From: JAJPKK01 sp963824905
GTDB lineage: Bacteria; Pseudomonadota; Alphaproteobacteria; Rhizobiales; Xanthobacteraceae
NCBI GenBank assembly: GCA_963824905.1
Contig: CAWGRH010000014.1
Coordinates: 372,001-436,000, forward strand
DNA length: 64,000 nt
Reading direction: 5' to 3'
Position 1 is the first letter of the stretch; each line of letters begins with the position of its first letter. Positions 17,339 through 26,169 of this stretch are shown here, one piece after another. Made by a program: the position numbers and the translations under genes. The notes beneath the pieces are model-generated. The model worked only from the letters and a program-made list of their open reading frames with translations, did no database searches and was not told the origin of the DNA.

Positions 17339-18706
17339 ATGCCGTATCAGGATTTCCGCCAGTTTCTCGACGTGCTCCGCCAGCAGGGCGAGCTCGTCGA
17401 CGTCGACCGCTCGGTCGCGCTCAACGACGTCGGCAAGGCGATGAAGCAGAGCTATGCGCGGCAGGGGCCGGCGCTGATGTTCAAGGACAACGGCACCGAC
17501 TTTCCGCTCGTCTGCGGCGTCTATTCTACCCGCAACAAAGCGCTCCTGGCGTTCCAGACCGATGAGGCCGGCCTGTTCGATAAGGTGCTCAATGGCCTGG
17601 ATACGCCGATCCCGCCGGTCCTCGTCAACGGCAATGCGCCGTGCCACGAGGTGGTCATCACCGGCGACGACATCGACCTCACCAGGCTTCCGGTCCCGCA
17701 ATACAGCCCGAAGGACGGCGGCCCCTACATCACGCCGGGCATCGTCGTCTCCAAGGACCCGGAAACCGGCGTGCCCGACATCGGGCATTATCGCGTGTTG
17801 ATCCTCGGCAAGAACACGTTCTCTTATTCCGCGCAGCCGTTCCATCGCTTCGGCAAGAACCTTGCGAAGTGCAAGAAGCTCGGCATCGTGCCGCGCGCGG
17901 CGCTCGTGATCGGCGTCGATCCGATCCTCGCCTATACCTGCCAGGTACAGGTGCCCGACGACACCAACGACTGGAACCTCGCCGGCGGCTTCCGCGGCGC
18001 CCCGGTCGAGCTCGTGCGCTGCAAGACCTGCGACCTCGAGGTCCCCGCCACCGCGGAGATGGTGATCGAGTTCGAGGTCGACCTCGACCGCACCGTGATG
18101 GAAGGCCCGCTCGGCGAATACACCGGCTACTACACGCGGCCGTCGATGAAGCCGGTCGCCACCGTCACTGCAATCACCCACCGCAGGAACGCGATCTTCC
18201 AGGGCCTCCTGACCGGCAAGCCGGTGACCGAGAACCACATCCTCAAGCAGGTGCCGTTCGAAGCCTCGGTGTTCCGCGCGCTCAAGCGGCAGTTTCCGAC
18301 CATCGAGAAGGTGTCGGTGCGGGCATCCGCCGGCGTGTCGTTCTATCTCGTCATCTCGATGCAGCCGCGCTTTGCCGGCGAGCCGCGCCAGGTGATCATG
18401 GCGGCGATGGCGAGCAACGTACGGCCGAAATGGACGATCATCGTCGACCCCGACATCGACGTGCATTCCTCAACCGATGTGGAATGGGCGATGGCGTTCC
18501 GCGTCCAGCCGGAGCGCGACGTCATCATCGTGGACAACGTGCCGGCCGGTCCTTCCGATCCGTCGGTCGATTTGACCCGCGAGCGCACCATGCGCACCGC
18601 CTCGATGATCGGCATCGACGCGACGCGGCCGTTCGGCGAGCCGTTCTACGAGGTCGCCGACGTCCCCGGCTGGCAGGATTTCGAGATGCCGGAGCTCGAC
18701 GGGTAG
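17339..18706 (+). CDS. UbiD-family prenyl-FMN-dependent decarboxylase
   Basis: A 455-residue cytoplasmic (de)carboxylase. The catalytic pair Glu255 and Glu260 in MEGPLGEYTGYYT have the five-residue spacing of UbiD/Fdc enzymes. IGHYRVLILGKNTFSY supplies the Arg of the Glu-Arg-Glu triad. It needs prenylated FMN made by UbiX, whose gene is not in the window. The partner gene is the amidohydrolase upstream, not ubiquinone genes, so a role in catabolism of an aromatic or unsaturated acid is more likely than ubiquinone synthesis. A palindromic repeat separates it from the convergent lyase gene. Confidence 0.9.
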   Translation: MPYQDFRQFLDVLRQQGELVDVDRSVALNDVGKAMKQSYARQGPALMFKDNGTDFPLVCGVYSTRNKALLAFQTDEAGLFDKVLNGLDTPIPPVLVNGNAPCHEVVITGDDIDLTRLPVPQYSPKDGGPYITPGIVVSKDPETGVPDIGHYRVLILGKNTFSYSAQPFHRFGKNLAKCKKLGIVPRAALVIGVDPILAYTCQVQVPDDTNDWNLAGGFRGAPVELVRCKTCDLEVPATAEMVIEFEVDLDRTVMEGPLGEYTGYYTRPSMKPVATVTAITHRRNAIFQGLLTGKPVTENHILKQVPFEASVFRALKRQFPTIEKVSVRASAGVSFYLVISMQPRFAGEPRQVIMAAMASNVRPKWTIIVDPDIDVHSSTDVEWAMAFRVQPERDVIIVDNVPAGPSDPSVDLTRERTMRTASMIGIDATRPFGEPFYEVADVPGWQDFEMPELDG

Positions 18707-18724
18707 CGCATCATTTTTATGCGC

Positions 18725-18813
18725 GTCATGGCCGGGCTTGACCCGGCCACCCCGCTTAACGTGGCACGGCCGTGCCCTATGATCGGGGTCGCCGGGACAA
18801 GCCCGGCGATGAC
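18725..18813. repeat. Intergenic palindrome, GTCATGGCCGGGCTTG family (copy 1)
   Basis: The left arm GTCATGGCCGGGCTTGACCC pairs with the right arm GGGACAAGCCCGGCGATGAC across about 45 bases. Related copies are at 34741, 36442, 48384 and, in part, 61999. It lies between two convergent genes, where it may serve as a bidirectional transcription stop. Confidence 0.88.
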
Positions 18814-18841
18814 AGCGTGAGATATTGGACGACCTCGCCCC

Positions 18842-19684
18842 TTACGCCTTTGCGATCAGCGCGCGAGCGCGCTGCACGACCGGCTCGTCGACCATCTTGC
18901 CTTCGAAGGCGAAGGCGCCGCGGCCGTCGGCCTCGGCCGCTTCGTAGGCGGCGATCAGGCGGCGGGCGCGATCGAGCTCTTCCTCGCTCGGCGAGAAGGC
19001 GCGGTTGAGGATCGGCACCACGGACGGATGAACGCAGCTCGCGCCGTCGAAGCCGTACACGCGCGCCTCGCGGGCGGATTTTTCCATCGCCATGAGGTCG
19101 TCGTAGTCGGCGACGGTGCGCATCAGCCCGAGCGAGAGGACGCCGGCGGCCTTGGCGGCGAAATGCACCATCAGCTTCGGGAAATGCAGCACCTCCGGTG
19201 TCGGCTCGGCGCCGAGCGAGGTCGCGAGGTCCTCGCCGCCGGTGGTCAGCGCACAGACCCGCTCCGTCGCGGCGACGATTTTCCGTGCATCGAGCACCGC
19301 GGCGGGGTCCTCCATCATCGGCACCAGCCGCATCGGCTCGCGGTCACACAGATGCTCGATGCCGTCGAGAAATCCCGAGAGCGCAGCCAGGCTGTGCGCG
19401 CTGTGCACCTTCGGCACGAACAGGCCGAAGGCGCCGGCACGGCACGCCGCATCGGCATCGGCGCGGATCATGTCGGCATCGGCATTGATGCGCACGAAGA
19501 CGATCGCGCCGTTTCGACCGACGGCCGTGACGGCGTCGGCGAGCTTGGCGCGTGCCGCCACTTTCTGGGACGGCGCAACGGCGTCCTCGAGATCGAGGAT
19601 GATGCCGTCGGCGCCGCGCTCATGGGCCTTGGCGACGAAGCGATCCGACGACACCGGCACGTAGAGTAGCGAACGCAGCCGCAC
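18842..19684 (-). CDS. CitE-like HpcH/HpaI lyase, putative citramalyl/malyl-CoA lyase
   Basis: A 280-residue CitE-like protein: RSLLYVPVSSDRF, the Mg-ligand region DLEDAVAP, LVPMMEDPAAVLD and GGEDLATSLG, with SCVHPSVVPILNRAFSP and the C-terminal lid FEGKMVDEPVV. These are features of malyl/citramalyl-CoA lyases, which cleave to acetyl-CoA and glyoxylate or pyruvate. GTG at 19684 is preceded by GAGGAGA; the longer upstream frame runs through a repeat and is rejected. It is divergent from a CoA-ester hydratase and a CoA-transferase, the three activities of itaconate or mesaconate breakdown. The exact substrate is inferred. Confidence 0.87.
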   Translation of the reverse strand: MRLRSLLYVPVSSDRFVAKAHERGADGIILDLEDAVAPSQKVAARAKLADAVTAVGRNGAIVFVRINADADMIRADADAACRAGAFGLFVPKVHSAHSLAALSGFLDGIEHLCDREPMRLVPMMEDPAAVLDARKIVAATERVCALTTGGEDLATSLGAEPTPEVLHFPKLMVHFAAKAAGVLSLGLMRTVADYDDLMAMEKSAREARVYGFDGASCVHPSVVPILNRAFSPSEEELDRARRLIAAYEAAEADGRGAFAFEGKMVDEPVVQRARALIAKA

Positions 19685-19701
19685 GAAAGGTCTCCTCGAT
19701 G

Positions 19702-19804
19702 GTGGGATGGGTTGAGCCCTTGCGAAACCTATCACCTCACGCCAGCCACCATGCGACGCCACTTGGGGTAGCGATGGGTTTCGCAAGCGCTCGACCCATC
19801 CTAC
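19702..19804. repeat. Intergenic palindrome, gatgggttgagccc family
   Basis: The left arm gtgggatgggttgagcccttg pairs with the right arm ending caagcgctcgacccatcctac. It is related in wording to the gtagccCGGGTT family but distinct. It lies in the divergent promoter region between the lyase and hydratase genes, close to both starts, so it could affect either transcript. Confidence 0.8.
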
Positions 19805-19901
19805 GCGCTGCGGCGGCAAATGTGGAGATTCCGCGTCGCTGCGCGCTGTTGACGTTTGCCGCGGGAGGGGCAATGTCGGAACGGCAGTAACGGAGAGTGC
19901 G

Positions 19902-20768
19902 TTGGATCAGAGTTCGTCGGACCATAAACCTTCGATCAAGGATTGGCTCGGCCACACGCGGCGCGACGATGACGAGGTCGCGCTCGGGGCGGTGCAGCGG
20001 CTGGCGGCGACGCTCGACCGGGACCCGCATGCATTCAAGCGCGGCAGCGTTCTGCCGGAGAGCTGGTACGCCATCCTGTTCGGCACCATGGCGAAGGAAA
20101 GCGACCTCGGTGCCGACGGTCATCCCGTCACCGGCGACTTCATGCCGCCGATGCAGGGCACGCGGCGCATGTTCGCGGGACGCCGCACCGCGTTTGCCCG
20201 CCCGCTGAAGATCGGCGACACGGTGACGCGGCTCTCGACGGTGACGCGCGTCGAGCCGAAGTCGGGGCGCACCGGCGCGTTCACCCTCGTCACCGTCGTC
20301 CACGAGATGAGCGGGCCCAACGGCCTCGCCATCACCGAGGAGCAGGACATCGTTTATCGCGCGGCGGTCGAAGCCGGCACCACCGAGGCACCGAAGGAGG
20401 CGCCGCGCGTGACCGACGCTCCTGATTGGTCGGACGCGCGGGTGCTCGATACGGTGCTGCTGTTCCGCTATTCGGCGCTCACCTTCAACGCCCACCGCAT
20501 CCACTACGACCTGCCCTATACGCGCGAGCAGGAGGGCTATCCCGCTCTCGTCATGAACGGCGGCCTGACCGCGCTGCTCCTCGTCGAAACCGCGCGGCCG
20601 CATCTCGGTCGGCCGATCGCAGGATACGCCGCCCGTGCCATCCGGCCGCTGTTCGTCGGCGAGCGCGTCACCTTCAACGGGCGCCGCACCGGCGACGGCG
20701 CCATGCTATGGGCGTCGGGACCCGACGGCGGGCTCAACTACCGCGTCGACGTGACGCTCGCATCATGA
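19902..20768 (+). CDS. FAS1-like/MaoC-type acyl-CoA hydratase (mesaconyl- or itaconyl-CoA hydratase-like)
   Basis: A 288-residue double hot-dog protein. The N-terminal half is a FAS1-like dehydratase domain (GTMAKESDLGADGHPVTGDFMPPM, RMFAGRRTAF). The C-terminal half carries the catalytic block LLFRYSALTFNAHRIHYDLPY of the HTD2/Meh group. Relatives include mesaconyl-C4-CoA hydratase and itaconyl-CoA hydratase, which yield citramalyl-CoA. The start is TTG at 19902 with GGAGAG just upstream. The stop overlaps the next gene's ATG (ATGA), so it is coupled to the CoA-transferase. The substrate is inferred from neighbours. Confidence 0.85.
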   Translation: MDQSSSDHKPSIKDWLGHTRRDDDEVALGAVQRLAATLDRDPHAFKRGSVLPESWYAILFGTMAKESDLGADGHPVTGDFMPPMQGTRRMFAGRRTAFARPLKIGDTVTRLSTVTRVEPKSGRTGAFTLVTVVHEMSGPNGLAITEEQDIVYRAAVEAGTTEAPKEAPRVTDAPDWSDARVLDTVLLFRYSALTFNAHRIHYDLPYTREQEGYPALVMNGGLTALLLVETARPHLGRPIAGYAARAIRPLFVGERVTFNGRRTGDGAMLWASGPDGGLNYRVDVTLAS

Positions 20769-22045
20769 GCGGTGGCGAGGGCAGCGGGGCCAAGAACGGG
20801 AATATGGGCGGCGCGCTCGCGGGCATTCGCGTCGTCGACCTCACCACCGTGGTGGTGGGGCCGACGGCGACGCTCTATCTCGCCGACTACGGCGCCGACG
20901 TCATCAAGGTCGAGGCGCCGGGCGGCGACCTCCTGCGTACCCTCGGCGGCAAGTCGCACTCGGGGCAGCTGTCCGGCAAGTTCATGCACTTCAACCGCAA
21001 CAAGCGGTCGTTGGCGCTCGACCTTAAGCGCGAGGAAGGTCGCGAAGCGCTGCACCGGCTGCTTGCGACCGCCGACGTGTTCATTGCCAATGTGCGGCCG
21101 GCGGCGCTCGGCCGCCTCGGGCTCGATGCGGAAAACCTGCGTAGCCGCCATCCGCGGCTCGTCGTATGCAATCTCATGGGATTCGGCAGTGCCGGACGCT
21201 ATCGCGACCGCCCCGCCTACGACACCATCATCCAGGGCTTCGCCGGTGTGACCGACACCAACCGGCGCGCGCTCGGCGAGCCGCGCTTCGTGCCGATGGT
21301 GTTCGCCGACCACATCGTGGGGCTGATCGCAACGCAGTGCATCGTTGCCGCACTGTTCCAGCGCGATCGCACGGGCGAAGGCCAGGCGATCGAGGTGCCG
21401 ATGTTCGAGAACGTCGCCGCCTTCGTGCTCGCCGAGCACATGGGTGATCTCACTTTCGTGCCGCCGCGCGGCCCGAGCGGCGATCTGCGCGTGCTCGATC
21501 CCCTGGGGAAGCCCGTCGCCACCAAGGACGGCTACATCTGCGTGTCCGCCAACACCGACGCCCAGGCTTTTGCGCTGTTCGATGCGATCGGCCGCCCGGA
21601 ATTGAAAGGCGATCCCCGCTTCTGCTCGGTGAAGGCGCGGCTCGCCAATGTGCGGGCCTATTTCGAGGTGCGGGCGGAGGGACTGCGCGGGCGCACCACC
21701 GCGGAATGGCTCGATATCCTGGAGAAGGTCGACGTTCCCGCCGGCCGGGCGCACACCCTCGAAAGCGTCCTTACCGACGAGCATCTCGACGACGTCGGCT
21801 TTTTCCGCAAGGTCAACCATCCGGTCGAAGGCGAGATGTTCGACCTCGCCTTCCCCAACAAGTTTTCCGCCGGTGCGCGGGAGGATTTCCGCCCCGCCCC
21901 GCTCATGGGCGGCGACAGCGTCGAGATCCTGCGCGAAATCGGTTATCGCGACGCGGAGATCGAAGCGCTCGTGCACTCGCAAGTCACTATCGATGGCCGC
22001 GAGGCCGCGCCCGCCGCGACGCGCGGCAAAGCCAGGGAGGCCTGA
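20765..22045 (+). CDS. CaiB/BaiF family CoA-transferase (itaconate/mesaconate CoA-transferase candidate)
   Basis: A 426-residue class III CoA-transferase: GIRVVDLTTVVVGPTATLYLADYGADVIKVE, then NRNKRSLALDLK, and PAYDTIIQGFAGVTD with the Asp expected to form the acyl anhydride. GEGQAIEVPMFE and the C-terminal PAGRAHTLESVLTDEHL follow. It would move CoA between succinyl-CoA or an intramolecular donor and a dicarboxylic acid. It overlaps the upstream hydratase by 4 bases and is followed after one base by a TctC-type binding protein, so three genes form an operon. Confidence 0.9.
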   Translation: MSGGEGSGAKNGNMGGALAGIRVVDLTTVVVGPTATLYLADYGADVIKVEAPGGDLLRTLGGKSHSGQLSGKFMHFNRNKRSLALDLKREEGREALHRLLATADVFIANVRPAALGRLGLDAENLRSRHPRLVVCNLMGFGSAGRYRDRPAYDTIIQGFAGVTDTNRRALGEPRFVPMVFADHIVGLIATQCIVAALFQRDRTGEGQAIEVPMFENVAAFVLAEHMGDLTFVPPRGPSGDLRVLDPLGKPVATKDGYICVSANTDAQAFALFDAIGRPELKGDPRFCSVKARLANVRAYFEVRAEGLRGRTTAEWLDILEKVDVPAGRAHTLESVLTDEHLDDVGFFRKVNHPVEGEMFDLAFPNKFSAGAREDFRPAPLMGGDSVEILREIGYRDAEIEALVHSQVTIDGREAAPAATRGKAREA

Positions 22046-22046
22046 C

Positions 22047-23021
22047 ATGAACAGGCGTCGTTTTCTCGTCCACACCGGCGCAATGACGGCGGCACTCGTT
22101 GCCGGCGAAGCCCACGCGCAAACCTGGCCGAGCCGCAACATCACCTTCGTGGTGCCGTTCCCGCCCGGCGGATCGAACGACGTGTTCGCCCGCGCCATCG
22201 CCGACAAGCTCTCCGCCGCGCTCGGCGTAGCGGTGATCATCGACAACCGCGGCGGCGCCGGCGGCACCATCGGCTCGGCCGCGGTCGCCCGCCTGCCTGG
22301 AGACGGCTACACGCTGATGATCGGGCACATCGGCACGCTCGGCGTCAATCCGAGCCTCTACCCGAACCTGTCCTACGACACGCTGACGAGCTTCGATTAC
22401 GTCGCGCCGCTCGGCCTCGTGCCGAACATCCTCGTCGTGAACCCCGCGCTGCCGGTGAAGACCGTGCAGGAGCTCATCGATTATGCCCGCGCCAATCCGG
22501 GCAAGCTCAACTACAGCACCGCCGGCTCGGGCAGCGCTGCCGACATCGCCATGGCCGCCTTCAACGTCGCGGCGAAGACGCAGATGGTGCCGGTGCCCTA
22601 TCGCGGGACCGCACCGGCGCTCACCGACCTCCTCGCCGGGCAGGTCCAGCTCACCATGACCGGAAGCACGGCGGTGCTCCAGCACGTGCAGGCCGGCACG
22701 CTGCGCGGGATCGGTGTCTCCACCTTGAAGCGCCTCTCCGTCGCGCCGGACATTCCGGCGGTCGCCGAGACGCTGCCGGGGTTCGAAGCCTCGCAGTGGT
22801 ACGGGATCGTCGCGCCGGCCCATACGCCGAAGCCGATTCTTGCGCGCTACTACGAGGAGATCCGCAAGATCATGAAGATGCCCGACGTACAGGCGCGCCT
22901 CGCGGCCGAGGGCGTCGATCCCTGGAACATCACGCCGGAGGAATTCCACGACTACGTCGCCAAGGAAATCCCGCGCTGGAAGGCGGTGATCGAGGCCGCG
23001 AAGATCGCTGCACCAAAATAA
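22047..23021 (+). CDS. TctC/Bug-family periplasmic substrate-binding protein
   Basis: A 324-residue exported protein. The signal region MNRRRFLVHTGAMTAALVAGEAHA has an RR pair and could be Tat-type. The mature part starts ITFVVPFPPGGSNDVFARAIADKL, the Bug-family signature, and continues with VIIDNRGGAGGTIGS and VPYRGTAPALTDLLAGQVQL. Such proteins bind carboxylic acids such as citrate, glutarate or aromatic acids for TctAB transporters; no tctA or tctB gene is present. Its position in the CoA-transferase operon suggests a dicarboxylate ligand such as itaconate or mesaconate, which is inference. Confidence 0.9.
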   Translation: MNRRRFLVHTGAMTAALVAGEAHAQTWPSRNITFVVPFPPGGSNDVFARAIADKLSAALGVAVIIDNRGGAGGTIGSAAVARLPGDGYTLMIGHIGTLGVNPSLYPNLSYDTLTSFDYVAPLGLVPNILVVNPALPVKTVQELIDYARANPGKLNYSTAGSGSAADIAMAAFNVAAKTQMVPVPYRGTAPALTDLLAGQVQLTMTGSTAVLQHVQAGTLRGIGVSTLKRLSVAPDIPAVAETLPGFEASQWYGIVAPAHTPKPILARYYEEIRKIMKMPDVQARLAAEGVDPWNITPEEFHDYVAKEIPRWKAVIEAAKIAAPK

Positions 23022-23182
23022 GGTTGATGAAGGTTTTCTCCGCGTCGCGCATCTCGCGCCTGGTTTTGCGCCGGAGATTAAGCATCGATTGTCGCAGTGG
23101 CCGCGCGCTTCTTGCCCAAATTCCGCGGCGGGGGGAGAATTGACGTCGAGCAATTAAACCTCAGCGTCATCGAGGTCGTCCG

Positions 23183-23617
23183 ATGTTCAAATACGTTTCT
23201 CCACTCATCGCCGCAGTTGCACTCACGCTCATCGCCGCGCCGGCGCAATCGGCCGTCACCATCGCAATCGACAAGTCGACCCAGCGAATGACGGTGTCGG
23301 TCAACGGGCAGCCCACCTACCAGTGGCCGGTGTCGACGGCGCGGGCCGGCTATACGACGCCGAACGGCGTCTACCGTCCGCAGAGCATGCAGCGCAGCCA
23401 CTTCTCCAGCATGTATCACAACTCGCCGATGCCGCATTCGATCTTCTTCCGCGGCGGCTATGCGATCCATGGCAGCTACGAGACGAGCCGCCTCGGCGGG
23501 CCGGCCTCGCACGGCTGCGTGCGCCTCGACCCCTCCCATGCCGCGGCGCTCTACGACCTCGTCAACCGCGAAGGCGCGGGCGGCACCACTATCGTGATCT
23601 CCGGCAGCCGCCGCTGA
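23183..23617 (+). CDS. L,D-transpeptidase (YkuD domain), short secreted form
   Basis: A 144-residue exported protein. A signal peptide (to about residue 24, PAQSA) precedes a compact YkuD domain with TTPNGVYRPQ, AIHGSYETSRLGGPASHGCVRLDP; His96 and Cys112 are the catalytic residues. It is half the size of many Ldt proteins and lacks a peptidoglycan-binding domain. It appears monocistronic: 161 bases separate it from the binding-protein gene. A 6-bp hairpin CCGGTC-AAAC-GACCGG follows about 25 bases after the stop, without a T run. Confidence 0.92.
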   Translation: MFKYVSPLIAAVALTLIAAPAQSAVTIAIDKSTQRMTVSVNGQPTYQWPVSTARAGYTTPNGVYRPQSMQRSHFSSMYHNSPMPHSIFFRGGYAIHGSYETSRLGGPASHGCVRLDPSHAAALYDLVNREGAGGTTIVISGSRR

Positions 23618-23800
23618 TTTTCTAGGCAGCCTCGGGACCTGCCCCGGTCAAACGACCGGCTTGACTCGCGGCCGTCAAAGGCCATTTCTCGGCATATCGC
23701 GGCAGCCAGACAGAGGCCGGCTCACCCGATCGTGGGTTGCCGGTGACCGCCAGATTGCGGAATGTCGGCTGCGCGCAATGACGAGAAGGATTTCTCCGCC

Positions 23801-24982
23801 ATGGCCAACAGTCCCGCCACCACGATTCCCGCTTCGGTGAATGGCGGCCCCAAGCTTCCGGGCCAGGTGGTCCTGGTCATGCAGGGTGGCGGCGCGCTCG
23901 GTGCCTATCAGGGCGGCGTCTACGAGGCGCTGCATGAGGCAGGGATCGAGCCGAACTGGGTGATCGGCACCTCGATCGGGGCGCTCAATGCCGGCCTGAT
24001 CGCCGGCAACAAGCTGGAGCGGCGCCTCGATGCGCTCAAGGAATTCTGGGCCACGATGGAGTTCAAACCGTGGTGGCGCGATGCCCTTACGCCGTGGTTC
24101 AACCCGCGCCTCATCGACGATTGGACCAACCAGGCCGCCCACACCATGGCGCTGCTCGGCGGCGTCGCCGGCTATTACACGCTCAATCATGCGCTGACGA
24201 TCGGCGGCACCAAGGCGCCGCTCGGTGTGGAGCGGGCCGCGCTCTACAACACCGACGACCTCGTCAAGACGATGACCCGGTTGACCGACCCGACCTGCTT
24301 CAATTCTGGGCACCCGCGCCTCACGGTCGGCACCGTCAACGTGAAATCCGGCCGCATGCATTACTGGGACAGCGCCCGCATGCCGCTCGGCATTCACCAT
24401 GTGCTGGCGTCCGCGGCGCTGCCGCCCGCTTTCCCTGCCGTGCGCATCGACGGCGAGCCCTACTGGGACGGCGGCATTTTTTCCAACACGCCGATCGAAG
24501 CGGTGTTCAGCGACAACCCGCGGCGCAACTCCGTCGTGTTCGCCGACCAGATGTGGCACATCACCGGCCCCGAGCCGCAGTCGCTCGAGGAGGTGCTCAG
24601 CCGGCAGAAGGACATCCAGTTCGCGAGCCGCGACGACAGCCACATCCAGCGGCAGCAGGAGCTGCACCGCTTCCGCCACATCGTCCGCGAGCTCGTCAAG
24701 CTGATCCCGGAGGAGAAGCGCAATCTTCCGGAGGTACAGCAGTACGCCGCCTGGGGCTGCGGCACCTTCATGCACATCGTGCGGCTCAACGGCCCCTACC
24801 TCGAGGGCGAGGGCAATTCCCGCGACATCGACTTCACCGCCTCCGGCATCCGTAGGCGCTGGAAGGCCGGCTACGACGACACCACTCGCGCACTCGAGAT
24901 CAAGCCATGGGAGGCCGAGGTCGACCCCATGGACGGCGTCGCCGTGCACAATTGCGAGGCAGCGGTGCTGAGCAATTCGTGA
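23801..24982 (+). CDS. Patatin-like phospholipase with DUF3734 C-terminus
   Basis: A 393-residue esterase-like protein. LVMQGGGALGAYQGGVYEAL is the oxyanion-hole glycine loop, GTSIGALNAG holds nucleophile Ser58 and YWDGGIFSNTPIEAV supplies the catalytic Asp. The C-terminal part (from about 280) matches DUF3734, common in patatins of Bradyrhizobium-like bacteria and often linked to polyhydroxybutyrate or lipid metabolism. No signal peptide is evident, so it is probably cytoplasmic. ATG at 23801 has AGGA ten bases upstream; an ATG at 23762 would add 13 residues. Confidence 0.88.
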   Translation: MANSPATTIPASVNGGPKLPGQVVLVMQGGGALGAYQGGVYEALHEAGIEPNWVIGTSIGALNAGLIAGNKLERRLDALKEFWATMEFKPWWRDALTPWFNPRLIDDWTNQAAHTMALLGGVAGYYTLNHALTIGGTKAPLGVERAALYNTDDLVKTMTRLTDPTCFNSGHPRLTVGTVNVKSGRMHYWDSARMPLGIHHVLASAALPPAFPAVRIDGEPYWDGGIFSNTPIEAVFSDNPRRNSVVFADQMWHITGPEPQSLEEVLSRQKDIQFASRDDSHIQRQQELHRFRHIVRELVKLIPEEKRNLPEVQQYAAWGCGTFMHIVRLNGPYLEGEGNSRDIDFTASGIRRRWKAGYDDTTRALEIKPWEAEVDPMDGVAVHNCEAAVLSNS

Positions 24983-25017
24983 CGGCGTAGCGAAATTGGG
25001 GCCTCGGATCACCTGAG

Positions 25018-25131
25018 GACCTCATCCTGAGGAGCCGTGCGCAGCGCGGCGTCTCGAAGGATGGCCCCCCGCGCTGCGGCCCGTGGCCGTCCTTCGAGAC
25101 GCGTCCTGCGGACGCTCCTCAGGACGAGGTC
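25018..25131. repeat. Intergenic palindrome, gacctcatcctgaggagc family (copy 1)
   Basis: The left arm gacctcatcctgaggagc pairs with gctcctcaggacgaggtc, and the inner arms gtctcgaaggatgg and ccgtccttcgagac pair as well. A near-identical element is at 63812-63925. This copy lies between two convergent genes. Confidence 0.9.
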
Positions 25132-25153
25132 CAAAGGGATTAGCAACCCGCCG

Positions 25154-26161
25154 TCACCCGGCCACCCGCACCAAGAGCTTGCCGAAGTTCTTGCCCCTCA
25201 GCAGGCCGAGGAACGCGGTCGGCGCGTTCTCCAAGCCCTCGACGATGTCCTCGCGATACTTGAGGCGGCCGCTGCGGACCCAATCGCCGGCCTCGCGCAG
25301 GAAATCGGCCTGCTTCGTCGCGAAATCGGTGACGATGAAGCCGCGCAACGTGAGGCGCTTGCGCAGCACCGTGAACATGTCCGGCCCCGGCATCGGCGTC
25401 GCGAGATTGTACTGTGCAATGAGGCCGCAGACGGGCACGCGGGCGAAGTCGTTGAGCAGCGGCCACACCGTCTGCTGCACGGCGCCGCCGACATTTTCGA
25501 AATAGACGTCGATGCCGGCGGGGCACGCGGCGGCGAGCACCTCATAGAAATCGCTCGCGCGATGATCGACGCAGGCATCGAAGCCGAGCGTATCCATGAC
25601 AAAGCGGCACTTGTCGGCACCGCCGGCAATGCCGATCGCGCGGCATCCCCTGATCTTCGCGATCTGCCCGACCACCGAACCGACCGCGCCGGACGCGGCC
25701 GCGACCACCACGGTTTCTCCAGGCTTCGGCTGCCCGATCTCGAGGAGACCGAAATAGGCCGTCATCCCAGGCATGCCGAGCACACCGAGCGCCGTCGTGA
25801 CCGGCGCCACCGCCGGATCGAGCTCGCGCAGGCCGGCGCCGCTCGACACCGCGTAGTCCTGCCAGCCATTCGAGCCGACCACGATGTCGCCCACTGCGAA
25901 TTTCGGATTTTTCGACGCGACGATCTCGCCGACCGTGCCGCCGACCATCGTCGCGCCGACCTCGACTGGCTTGGCATAGGACTTAGCAGCGCTCATGCGG
26001 CCCCGCATGTAGGGGTCGAGCGAGAGATAGAGCGTGCGGACGAGTACCTCGCCCTCGGCCGGCTCCGAAACGGCTGATTCGACGAGCGCGAAGTTGTCGA
26101 GCCCCGGCATCGTCTCCGGGCGGCTCTTCAATACGATCTGTCGGTTCACGCGCGCGGGCAT
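25154..26161 (-). CDS. NADP-dependent oxidoreductase, MDR family (CurA/prostaglandin-reductase-like)
   Basis: A 335-residue zinc-independent medium-chain reductase. The N-terminus has the substrate-domain wording VLVRTLYLSLDPYMRGRMS. The nucleotide fold is VVVAAASGAVGSVVGQIAKIRGCRAIGIAGG, and DVYFENVGGAVQQTVWPLLN is typical of the CurA/leukotriene B4 12-hydroxydehydrogenase branch, which reduces alpha,beta-unsaturated carbonyl compounds with NADPH. The ATG at 26161 lies 8 bases after the stop of the TctC-type gene, so the two form an operon. The physiological substrate is unknown. Confidence 0.92.
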   Translation of the reverse strand: MPARVNRQIVLKSRPETMPGLDNFALVESAVSEPAEGEVLVRTLYLSLDPYMRGRMSAAKSYAKPVEVGATMVGGTVGEIVASKNPKFAVGDIVVGSNGWQDYAVSSGAGLRELDPAVAPVTTALGVLGMPGMTAYFGLLEIGQPKPGETVVVAAASGAVGSVVGQIAKIRGCRAIGIAGGADKCRFVMDTLGFDACVDHRASDFYEVLAAACPAGIDVYFENVGGAVQQTVWPLLNDFARVPVCGLIAQYNLATPMPGPDMFTVLRKRLTLRGFIVTDFATKQADFLREAGDWVRSGRLKYREDIVEGLENAPTAFLGLLRGKNFGKLLVRVAG

Positions 26162-26169
26162 CAACACCC

